Assembly (NCBI GenBank): GCA_947650365.1
Contig: CANTAL010000095.1
Span: 496,001 to 560,000, forward strand
DNA length: 64,000 bases
Source: Chamaelirium japonicum
Taxonomy: Eukaryota > Streptophyta > Magnoliopsida > Liliales > Melanthiaceae
Reading direction: 5' to 3'
Shown here piece by piece: positions 15,531-28,096 of this stretch. The notes below the pieces were generated by a model. That model saw only the letters and a list, made by a program, of their open reading frames with translations, made no database searches and was not told the origin of the DNA. How positions within the stretch are numbered: position 1 is the stretch's first letter; each line of letters starts with the position of its first letter. The translations under genes were made by a program, and so were the position numbers.

Positions 15531-18500
15531 GGATCCATTCTAATTCATTCGCATGAATGTAACCATTCTAATTCATTCATTTGATCCATTCTAATTCATT
15601 CGTACGATCCATTCTAATTCATTCGTCCGATCCATTCTAATTCATTCGCACGATCTGTTCTTATTCATTCGCACAATCCATTCTAATTCATTCGCATGAA
15701 TGTATCCATTCTAATTCATTCGTACGATCCATTCTAATTCATTCGTACGATCCATTCTAATTCATTCGTATGATCCATTCTAATTAATTCGTATGATCCA
15801 TTCTAATTCATTCGTACGATCCATTCTAATTCGTTCGTACGATCCATTCTAATTCATTCGTACGATCCATTCTAATCCATTCTAGTTCATTCGTACGATC
15901 CATTCTAATTCCTTCGTATGATCCATTCTAATTCATTCGTACGATCCATTCTAATTCATTCGTACGATCCATTCTAATTCATTCGTATGGTCCATTCTAA
16001 TTAATTCGTATGATCTATTCTAATTCATTCGTACGATCCATTCTAATTCATTCATACAATCCATTCTAATTCATTCGCACGAATGTATCCATTCTAATTA
16101 ATTCGTACGATCCATTCTAATTCATTCGTATGATCCATTCTAATTCATTCGCACAATCCATTCTATTTCATTCGTACGATCCATTCTTACTCATTGGTAC
16201 GATCCATTCTAATTCATTCGCACGAATGTATCTATTCTAATTCATTCGTACGAATCCATTCTAATTCATTCGTACAATCTATTCTATTTCATTCGTACGA
16301 TCCATTCTTACTCATTCGTATGATCCATTCTAATTCATTCGGACGAATGTATCCATTCTAATTTATTCGTACGATCCATTCTAATTCATTCGTACGATCC
16401 ATTCTAATTCATTTGTACGATCCATTCTAATTCATTCGTCCGATCCATTCTAATTCATTCGCACAAATGTATCCATTCTAATTCATTCGTACGATCCATT
16501 CTAATTCATTCTAATTCATTCTAATTCATTCGTACGATCCATTCTAATTCATTCGTATGATCTATTCTTATTCATTCGCATGATCCAGTCTAATTGATTC
16601 GCACGATCCATTCCAATTCATTCGCACGAATGTATCCATTCTAATTCATTCGTACGATCCATTCTAATTCATTAATATGATCCATTCTAATTCATTCGTA
16701 CGATCCATTCTAATTCATTCGTATGATCTATTCTTATTCATTCGCACGATCCAGACTAATTAATTCGCACGATCCATTCTAATTCATTCGCACGAATGTA
16801 TCCATTCTAATTCATTCGTACGATCCATTCTAATTCATTAATATGATCCATTCTAATTCATTCGTACGATCCATTCTAATCCATTCATAGGATCCATTCT
16901 AATCCATTCGTAGGATCCATTCTAATCCATTCGTACGATCCATTCTAATTCATTCGTACGATCCATTCTAATTCATTCGCTCGAATGTATCCATTCTAAT
17001 CCATTCGTACGATCCATTCTAATCCATTCGTACGATCCATTCTAATTCATTCGCATGAATGTAACCATTCTAATTCATTTATTTGATCCATTAAAATTCA
17101 TTCGTCCGATCCATTCTAATTCATTCGTCCGATCCATTCTAATTCATTAGCATGATCCATTCTAATTCATTCGTACGATCCATTCTAATTCATTCGTATG
17201 ATCCATTCTAATTCATTCGCACGATCCATTCTAATTCATTCATAGGATCCATTCTAATTCATTCAGACGATCTATTCTAATTCTTTCGCACGAATGTATC
17301 CATTCTAATTCATTCGCACGAATGTATCCATTCTAATTCATTCGTACGATCCATTCTAATTCATTCGTACGATCCATTCTAATTCATTCGTACGATTCAT
17401 TCTAATTCATTCGTAAGATCCATTCTAATTCATTCTAATTCATTCTAATTCATTCGTACGATCCATTCTAATTCATTCGTATGATCTATTCTTATTCATT
17501 CGCACGATCCAGTCTAATTGATTTGCACGATCCATTCTAATTCATTCGCACGAATGTATCCATTCTAATTCATTCCTACGATCCATTCTAATTCATTAAT
17601 ATGATCCATTCTAATTCATTCGTACGATTCATTCTAATTCATTTGTTTAATCTATTCTTATTCATTCGCACGATCCAGTCTAATTGATTCGCACGATCCA
17701 TTCTAATTCATTCGTACGATCCATTCTAATTCATTAATATGATCCATTCTAATTCATTCGTACGATCCATTCTAATTCATTAATATGATCCATTCTAATT
17801 CATTCGTACGATCCATTCTAATTCATATGCACAAAGGTATCCATTCTAATCCATTCATAGGATCCATTCTAATCCATTCGTACGATCCATTCTAATTCAT
17901 TCGTACGATCCATTCTAATTCATTCGCTCGAATGTATCCATTCTAATCCATTCGAACGATTTATTCTAATCCATTCGTACGATCCATTCTAATTCATTCG
18001 CATGAATGTAACCATTCTAATTCATTCATTTGATCCATTCTAATTCATTCGTACGATCCATTCTAATTCATTCGTCCGATCCATTCTAATTCATTCGCAC
18101 GAATGGATACATTCTAGTTCATTCGTACGATCCATTCTAATTCATTCGTACGATCCATTCTAATTCATTCGTATGATCCATTATAATTCATTCATACAAT
18201 CCATTCTGATTCATTCGCACGATCCATTCTAATTTACTCATACGATCCATTCTAATACATTCATACGATCCATTCTAATTCATTTGCATGAATCTATCCA
18301 TTCTAATTCATTCGTACGATCCATTCTAATTCCTTCATACGATCCATTCTAATTCATTTGTACGATCCATTCTAATTCATTCATACGATCCATTCTAATT
18401 CATTCGTACGATCCATTCTAATTCATTCGCACAAATGTATCCATTCTAATTCATTCGTACGATCCATTCTAATTCATTCGTACGATCCATTCTAATTCAT

Positions 18501-20125
18501 TCGTACGATCCATTCTAATTCATTCGTACAATCCATTCTAATTCATTCGCGAATGTATCCATTCTAATTTATTCGTACGATCCATTCTAATTCATTCGTA
18601 CGATCCATTCTAATTCATTCGTACGATCCATTCTAATTCATTCATACGATCTATTCTAATTCATTCATACGATCCATTCTAATTCTTTCACACGATCCAT
18701 TCTAATTCATTCGTACGATCCATTCTAATTCATTCATACAATCCATTCTAATTCATTCACACGAATGTATCCATTCGAATCCATTCGTACGATCCATTCT
18801 AATCCATTCGTACGATCCATTCTAATTCATTCGCATGAATATAACCATTCTAATCCATTCATTTGATCCATTCTAATTCATTTGTACGATCCATTCTAAT
18901 TCGTTCGTCCGATCCATTCTAATTCATTCGCACGAATGTATCCATTCTAATTCATTCGTACGATCCATTCTAATTCATTCGGACGAATGTATCCATTCTA
19001 ATTTATTCGTACGATCCATTCTAATTCATTCGTAAGATCCATTCTAATTCATTCGTACGATCGATTCTTACTCATTCGTATGATCCATTCTAATTCATTC
19101 GCACGAATGTATCCATTCTAATTCATTAATATAATCCATTCTAATTCATTCCGTACGATCCATTCTAATTCATTCGCACAAATTTAACCATTCTAATTCA
19201 TTCGTACGATCTATTCTAATTCCTTCGTACGATCCATTCTAATTTCTTCGTACGATCCATTCTAATTCATTCGTACGAATGTATCCATTCTAATTCATTC
19301 ATACAATCCATTCTACTTCGTTCGTACTATCCGTTCTAATTCACTCATACGATCCATTCTAATTCATTCATACGATCCATTCTAATTCATTTGCACGAAT
19401 ATATCCATTCTAATTCATTCGTACGATCCATTCTAATTCCTTCGTACGATCCATTCTAATTCCTTCGTACGATCCAATCTATTTCATTCGTATGATCCAT
19501 TCTAATTCCTTCGTACGATCCATTCTAATTCCTTCGTATCCATTCTAATTCACTCATACGATCCATTCTAATTCATTCGTACGATCCATTCTAATTCATT
19601 CGCACGAATGTATCCATTCTAATTCATTCGTACGATCAGTTCTAATTCATTGACAAATCTATTCTAATTCATTCATACGATCCATTCTATTTCATTCACA
19701 CGAATGTATCCATTCTAATTCATTCATACGATCCATTCTAATTCATTCATACGATCCATTCTAATTCACTCATACGATCCATTCTAATACTTTCATACGA
19801 TCCATTCTAATTCATTTGCACGAATATATCCATTCTAATTCATTCGTACGATCCATTCTAATTCCTTCGTACGATCCATTCTAATTCATTCGTATGATCC
19901 ATTCTAATTCATTCGTACGATCCATTCTAATTCATTCGTACGATCCATTCTAATTCCTTCGTACGATCCATTCTAATTCATTCGTACGATCCATTCTAAT
20001 TCATTCGTACGATCCATTCTAATTCATTCGTACGATCCATTCTAATTCCTTCGTACGATCCATTCTAATTCATTCGTACGATCCATTCTAATTTATTCGT
20101 ACAATCTATTCTAATTCATTCGTAC
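15531..20125 (-). repeat. Longest single-orientation block (R), about 4.6 kb
   Basis: This is the longest stretch in one orientation, all reverse-complement monomers. It includes three direct CATTCTAATT runs that lack the usual spacer (16500-16530 and 17425-17455), which are shortened monomers. It also holds the nested 166/924-bp higher-order repeat described separately. Its edges are F-to-R near 15530 (GTATTGGATCCATTC) and R-to-F near 20125 (CATTCGTACGAATGGATAC). Confidence 0.85.
16585..17760 (-). repeat. Nested higher-order repeat, 166 bp inside 924 bp
   Basis: The variant CCAGTCTAATTGATT at 16585 has a sibling at 16751 (CCAGACTAATTAATT), and the pair recurs at 17509 and 17675. Spacing is 166 bp within each pair and 924 bp between pairs. 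A length of 166 bp is exactly six 23-mers plus one 28-mer, that is, a seven-monomer higher-order unit. TTCATTAATATGATCC follows within each unit, supporting true copies rather than chance variants. Confidence 0.75.
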
Positions 20126-23100
20126 GAATGGATACATTCGTGTGAATGAATTAGAATGGATCGTACGAATGAGTAAGAATGGATCGTACGAATGAAATAG
20201 AATGGATTGCACGAATGAATTAGAATGGATCGTACGAATGAAGTAGAATGGATCGTGTGAAAGTATTAGAATGGATTGTATGAATGAATTAGAATGGATC
20301 GTAGGAATGAATTAGAATGGATCGTACGAATGAATTAGAATGGATCGTACGAATGAATTAGAATGGATACATTCGTGCGACTGAATTAGAATGGATCATA
20401 CGAATGAGTAAGAATGGATCGTACGAATGAAATAGAATGGATTGTACGAATGAATTAGAATGGATCATATGAATGAATTAGAATAGATTGTATGAATGAA
20501 TTGTAATGTATCCATTCTAATTGATTCATACGATCCATTCTATTTCATTCGTACGATCCATTCTAATTCATTCATACGATCCATTCTAATTCTTTCACAC
20601 GATCCATTCTAATTCTTTCACACGATCCATTCTAATTCATTCGTACAATCCATTCTATTTCATTCGTACGATCCATTCTTACTCATTCGTACGAACCATT
20701 CTAATTCAATTCATTCTAATTCTTTCACACGATCCATTCTAATTCATTCATACGATCCATTCTAATTCATTCGTATGATCTATTCTAATTCCTTCATACG
20801 ATCCATTCTATTTCATTCGTACGATGCATTCTTACTCATTCGTATGATCCATTCTAATTCATTTGCATGAATATATCCATTCTAATTCATTCGTACGAAT
20901 GAAATAGAATGGATTGTACGAATAAATTAGAATGGATCGTACGAATGAATTAGAATGGATACATTCGTGCGAAAGAATTAGAATGGATCGTATGAATGAA
21001 CTAGAATGGATCGTACGAATGAATTAGAATGGATCGTATGAATGAATTAGAATAGATTGTGCGAATGAATTAGAATGGATCGTAAGAATGAATTAATGAA
21101 TTAGAATGGATCGTACGAAGGAATAAGAATGGATTGTACGAATGAATTAGAATGGATCATACGAATGAATTAGAATGGATACATTCGTGTGAATGAATTA
21201 GAATGGATCGTGCGAATGAATTCGAATGGATCGTGCGAATGAATTAGAATGGATCGTATGAATGAATTAGAATGGATCGTGCGAATGAATTCGAATGGAT
21301 CGTGCGAATGAATTAGAATGGATTGTATGAATGAATTAGAATGGATCGTCTGAATGAATTAGAATGGATCGTACGAATGAATTAGAATGGATCGTACGAA
21401 TGAATTAGAATGGATACATTCGTGCGAATGAATTAGAATGGATCGTACGAATGAGTAAGAATGGATCGTACGAATGAAATAGAATGGATTGTACGAATGA
21501 ATTAGAATGGATCGTACGAATGAATTAGAATGGATCGTGTGAAAGAATTAGAATGGATTGTATGAATGAATTAGAATGGATCGTACGAATGAATTAGAAT
21601 GGATACAATCGTGCAAATGAATTAGAATGGATCATACGAATGAGTAAGAATGGATCATACGAATGAAATAGAATGGATTGTACGAATGAATTAGAATGGA
21701 TCGTGCGAATGAATTTGAATGGATCGTACGAATGAATTAGAATGGATCGTGCTAATGAATTAGAATTGATCGTACGAATGAAATAGAATGGATTGTACGA
21801 ATGATTTAGAATGGATCGTACGAATGAATTAGAATGGATCGTACGAATGTTTTAGAATGGATACATTCATGCGAATGAATTAGAATGGATCATACGAATG
21901 AGTAAGAATGGATCGTACGAATGAAATGGAATAGATTGTACGAATGAATTAGAATGGATTCGTACGAATGAATTAGAATGGATCGTGTGAAAGAATGAGT
22001 AAGAATGGATCGTACAAATGAAATAGAATGGATTGTGCGAATGAATTAGAATGGATCGTACGAATGAATTAGAATGGATCGTGTGAAAGAATTAGAATGG
22101 ATTGTATGAATGAATTAGAATAGATCGTATGAATGAATTAGAATGGATCGTACGAATGAATTAGAATGGATCGTACGAATGAATTAGAATGGATCGTACG
22201 AAAGAATTAGAATGGATACATTCGTGCGAAAGAATTAGTATAAATCGTATGAATGAATTAGAATGGATCCTATGAATGAATTAGAATGGATCGTGCGAAT
22301 AAATTAGAATGGATCGTACGAATGAATTAGAATGGATTGTGCTAATGAATTAGAATTGATCGAACGAATGAATTAGCATGGATCGTGCTAATGAATTAGA
22401 ATGGAACGTACGAATGAATTAGAATGGATCGTGTGAAAGAATTAGAATGGATTGTATGAATGAATTAGAATGAATTCGTACGATCCATTCGAATTCATTC
22501 GCACGATCCATTCTAATTCATTCATACGATCCATTCTAATTCATTCATATAATCCATTCTAATTCTTTCACACGATCCATTCTAATTCATTCGTAGGATC
22601 CATTCTAATTTATTCGTACAATCTATTCTATTTCATTCGTACGATCCATTCTTACTCATTCGTATGATCCATTCTAATTCATTCAGACGAATGTATCCAT
22701 TCTAATTTATTCATACGATCCATTCTAATTCATTCGTACGATCCATTCTAATTCATTCGTACGATCCATTCTTACTCATTCGTATGATCCATTCTAATTC
22801 ATTCGTACGATCCATTCTAATTCATTCGTACGATCCATTCCAATTCATTCGCACAATCTATTCTAATTCATTCGTACAATCCATTCTAATTCGTTCGTAC
22901 GATCGTACGAATGAATTAGAATGGATCGTACGGAATGAATTAGAATGGATTGTATGAATGAATTAGAATGGATACATTCGTGTGAATGAATTAGAATGGA
23001 TCATACGAATGAGTAAGAATGGATCGTACGAATGAAATAGAATGGACTGTACGAATGAATTAGAATGGATCATACAAATGAATTAGAATGGATCGTACAA

Positions 23101-26100
23101 ATGAATTAGAATGGATCATATGAATGAGTAAGAATGGATCGTACAAATGAAATAGAATGGATTGTATGAATGAATTAGAATGGATCGTACGAATAAATTA
23201 GAATGGATCGTGTGAAAGAATTAGAATGCATTGTATGAATGAATTAGAATGGATCGTATGAATGAATTAGAATGGATCATGCGAATAAATTCGAATGGAT
23301 CGAATGATCCATTCGAATAGAATGGATCGTATGAATGAATTAGAATGGATCGGGCGAATGAATTAGAATGGATTGTAGGAATGAATTAGAATGAATCGTA
23401 TGAATGAATTAGAATGGATCGTATGAATGAATTAGAATGGATCGTGCGAATGAATTAGAATGGATCGTACGAATGAATTAGAATGGATCGTACGAATGAA
23501 TTAGGATGGATCATACGAATGAATTAGAATGGATCATACAAATGAGTAAGAATGGATCGTACGAATGAAATAGAGTGGATTGTACGAATGAATTAGAATG
23601 GATCGTACGAATGAATTAGAATGGATCGTGTGAAAGAATTAGAATGGATTGTATGAATGAATTACAATGGATCATATGAATGAATTTGAATGGATCGTGC
23701 GAATGAATTTGAATGGATCGTACAAATAAATTAGAATGGATCGTACGAATGAATTAGAATGGATACATTCGTGCGAATGAATTAGAATGGATACATTCGA
23801 ACGAAAGAATTAGAATAGATCGTATGAATGAATTAGAATGGATCCTATGAATGAATTAGAATGGATCGTGCGAATGAATTAGAATGGATCGTACGAATGA
23901 ATTAGAATGGATCGTGCTAATGAATTAGAATTGATCGAACGAATGAATTAGCATGGATCGTGCTAATGAATTAGAATGGAACGTACGAATGAATTAGAAT
24001 GGATCATGTGAAAGAATTAGAATGGATTGTATGAATGAATTAGAATGAATTCGTACGATCCATTCGAATTCATTCGCACGATCCATTCTAATTCATTCAT
24101 ACGATCCATTCTAATTCATTCATACAATCCATTCTAATTCTTTCACACGATCCATTCTAATTCATTCGTAGGATCCATTCTAATTCATTCGTACAATCTA
24201 TTCTATTTCATTCGTACGATCCATTCTTACTCATTCGTATGATCCATTCTAATTCATTCGGACGAATGTATCCATTCTAATTTATTCGTACGATCCATTC
24301 TAATTTATTCGTACGATTCATTCTAATTCATTTGTACGATCCATTCTAATTCATTCGTACGATCCATTCTTACTCATTCGTATGATCCATTCTAATTCAT
24401 TCGTACGATCCATTCTAATTCATTCTCTAATTCATTCGTACGATCCATTCTAATTCATTCGTACGATCGTACGAATGAATTAGAATGGATCGTACGGAAT
24501 GAATTAGAATGGATTGTATGAATGAATTAGAATGGATACATTCGTGCGAATGAATTAGAATGGATCATACGAATGAGTAAGAATAGATCGTCCGAATGAA
24601 ATAGAATGGATTGTACGAATGAATTAGAATGGATCGTACAAATGAATTAGAATGGATCGTACGAATGAATTAGAATGGATCGTGCAAATGAAATAGAATG
24701 GATTGTACGAATGAATTTGAATGGACCGTACGAATGAATTAGAATGGATCGTGTGAAAGAATTAGAATGCATTGTATGAATGAATTAGAATGGATCATAT
24801 GAATGAATTAGAATGGATCGTACGAATGAATTCGAATGGATCGCATGATCCATTCGAATAGAATGGATCGTATGAATGAATTAGAATGGATCGGGCGAAT
24901 GAATTAGAATAGATTGTAGGAATGAATTAGAATGGATCGTATGAATGAATTAGAATGGATCATATGAATGAATTAGAATGGATCGTGCGAATGAATTAGA
25001 ATGGATCGTACAAATGAATTAGAATGGATCGTACGAATGAATGAGAATGGATCATACGAATGAATTAGAATGGATCATACGAATGAGTAAGAATGGATCG
25101 TACGAATGAAATAGAATGGATTGTACGAATGAATTAGAATGGATACATTCATGCGAATGAATTAGAATGGATCGGACGATTGAATTAGAATGGATCGTAC
25201 GATTCATTCTAATTCATTCGTACGATCCATTCTAATACATTCGTACGATTCATGCTAATTCATTCGCACGATCTATTCTAATTCATTCGTACGATCTATT
25301 CTTATTCATTCATACGATCCATTCTAATTCATTCGCACAATCCATTCTAATTCATTCGTACAATCCATTCTAATTCATTCGTATGATCCATTCTAACTCA
25401 TTCGGTGGATCCATTCTAATTCATTCGTACGATCCATTCAAATTCATTCCCACGATCCATTCTAATTTATTCGTACAATCCATTCTAATTCATTCGTACG
25501 ATCTATTCTAATTCATTCGCACGAATGTAACCATTCTAATTCATTTATACGGTTCATTCTAATTCATTCGTATGAGCTATTCTAATTCATTTGTATGATC
25601 CATTCTAATTCATTCACACGAATATATCCATTCTAATTCATTCATACGATCCATTCTAATTCATTCGTACGATCCATTCTAATTCACTCATACGATCCAT
25701 TCTAATACATTCATACGATCCATTCTAATTCATTTGCACGAATATATCCATTCTAATTCATTCGTACGATCCATTCTAATTCCTTCGTACGATCCATTCT
25801 AATTCATTCGTATGATCTATTCTATTTCATTCGTACGATCCATTCTTACTCATTCGTACGATCCATTCTAATTCATTCGTCCGATCCATTCAAATTCATT
25901 CGCACAAATGTATCCATTCTAATTCATTCGTTCGATCAATTCTAATTCATTATCACGATCCATTCTAATTCATTCGTACGATCCATTCTAATTCATTCGC
26001 ACGATCCATTCTAATTCATTCATAGGATCCATTCTAATTCATTCATACGATCTATTCTAATTCTTTCGCACGAATGTATCCATTCTAATTCATTCGCACG

Positions 26101-28096
26101 AATGTATCCATTCTAATTCATTCGTACGATCCATTCTAATTCATTCGTACGATCCATTCTAATTCATTAATATGATCCATTCTAATTCATTCGTACGATC
26201 CATTCTAATTCATATGCACAAAGGTATCCATTCTAATCCATTCGTAGGATCCATTCTAATCCATTCGTACGATCCATTCTAATTCATTCGTACGATCCAT
26301 GCTAATTCATTCGCTCGAATGTATCCATTCTAATCCATTCGTACGATCCATTCTAATCCATTCGTACGATCCATTCTAATTCATTCGCATGAATGTAACC
26401 ATTCTAATTCATTCATTTGATCCATTCTAATTCATTCGTACGATCCATTCTAATTCATTCGTCCGATCCATTCTAATTCATTCGCACGAATGTATCCATT
26501 CTAATTCATTCGTACGATCCATTCTAATTCATTCGTACGATCCATTCTAATTCATTCGTAAGATCCATTCTAATTCATTCGTACGATCCATTCTAATTCA
26601 TTCGTACGATCCATTCTAATTCATTCGCACGAATGTATCCATTCTAGTTCATTCATACGATCCATTCTAATTCATTCGTAAGATCCATTCTAATTCATTC
26701 GCACGATCCATTCTAATTCATTCATACGATCAATTCTAATTCATTCGTGCAATCCATTCTATTTCATTCGTACGATCCATTGTTACTCATTCGTACGATC
26801 CATTCTAATTCATTCATACGAATGTATCCATTCGTACGAATGAATTAGAATAGATTGTACGAATGAATTAGAATGGATCGTACGAAGGAATTAGAATGGA
26901 TCGTACGAATGAATTAGAATGGATCGTACGAAGGAATTAGAATGGATCGTACGAATGAATTAGAATGGATCGTACGATTGAATTAGAATGGATCATACGA
27001 ATGAGAAAGAATAGATCGTATGAATGAATTAGATTGGATCGTACGAATGAATTAGAATGAATTAGAATAGATCGTACGAATGAAATAGAATAGATCATAG
27101 GATTGAATTAGAATGGATCGTGAATGAATTAGAATGGATACATTCGTGCGAATGAATTAGAATGGATCGTCCGAATGAATTAGAATGGATCGTACGAATG
27201 AATTAGAATGGATATATTTGAACGAATAAATTAGAATGGATCATACGAATGAATTAGAACGGATCGTATGAATGAATTAGAATGGATAGTGCGAAAGAAT
27301 TAGAATCGATCGTACGAATGAATTAGAATGGATCGTACGAATGAATTAGAATGGATCATACGAATGAGTAAGAATGGATTACGAATGAATTAGAATGGAT
27401 CGTACGAATGAATTAGAATAGATCGTACGAATAAATTAGAATGGATACATTCGTCCGAATGAATTAGAATGGATCATACGAATGAGTAAAAATAGATCGT
27501 ACGAATGAAATAGAATAGATTGTACGAATGAAATAGAATGGATCCTACGAATGAATTAGAATGGATCGTGTGAAAGAATTAGAATGGATTGTATGAATGA
27601 ATTAGAATGGATCGTATGAATGAATTAGAATGGATCGTGCGAATTAATTCGAATGGATCGTACGAATTCATTCTAATTCATTCATACAATCCATTCTAAT
27701 TCTTTCACACGATCCATTCTAATTCATTCGTACGTTCCATTCTAATTCATTAGCACGATCCATGCTAATTCATTCGTTCGATCAATTCTAATTCATTAGC
27801 ACGATCCATTCTAATTCATTCGTACGATTCATTCTAATTCATTCGCACGATCCATTCTAATTCATTCATATGATCCATTCTAATTCATTCATACGATCTA
27901 TTCTAATTCTTTCGCACGAATGTATCCATTCTAATTCATTCGCACGAATGTATCCATTCTAATTCATTCGTACAATCCATTCTAATTCATTCGTACGATC
28001 CATTCTAATTCATTCGTACGATCCATTCAAATTCATTCGCACAATCCATTCTATTTCATTCGTACGATCCATTCTTACTCATTCGTATGATCCATT
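20126..28096. repeat. Orientation map of satellite blocks, 20-28 kb
   Basis: Blocks in order: F to 20506, R to 20896, F to 22474, R to 22904, F to 24050, R to 24467, F to 25202, R to 26834, F to 27664, R to 28096. The segment 22.2-25.1 kb is a two-copy repeat of about 1.57 kb that includes both orientations. The switch at 27664 has GAATTCGAATGG then ATCGTACGAATTC. That junction recurs at 41.9, 47.8, 50.4, 53.9 and 59.4 kb. Confidence 0.85.
22200..25100. repeat. Two-copy module of about 1.57 kb spanning both orientations
   Basis: Anchors repeat in the same order: GTGCTAATGAATTAG then TTGATCGAACG (22341 and 23916), the GAATTC switch junction (22474 and 24052), the 18-bp palindrome (22894 and 24458), and a small inverted piece GATCCATTCGAATAGAATGG (23306 and 24847). 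Offsets are 1541-1578 bp, so a few small indels separate the copies. The same module occurs at 38.55-39.6 kb and 61.0-62.3 kb. Confidence 0.8.
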
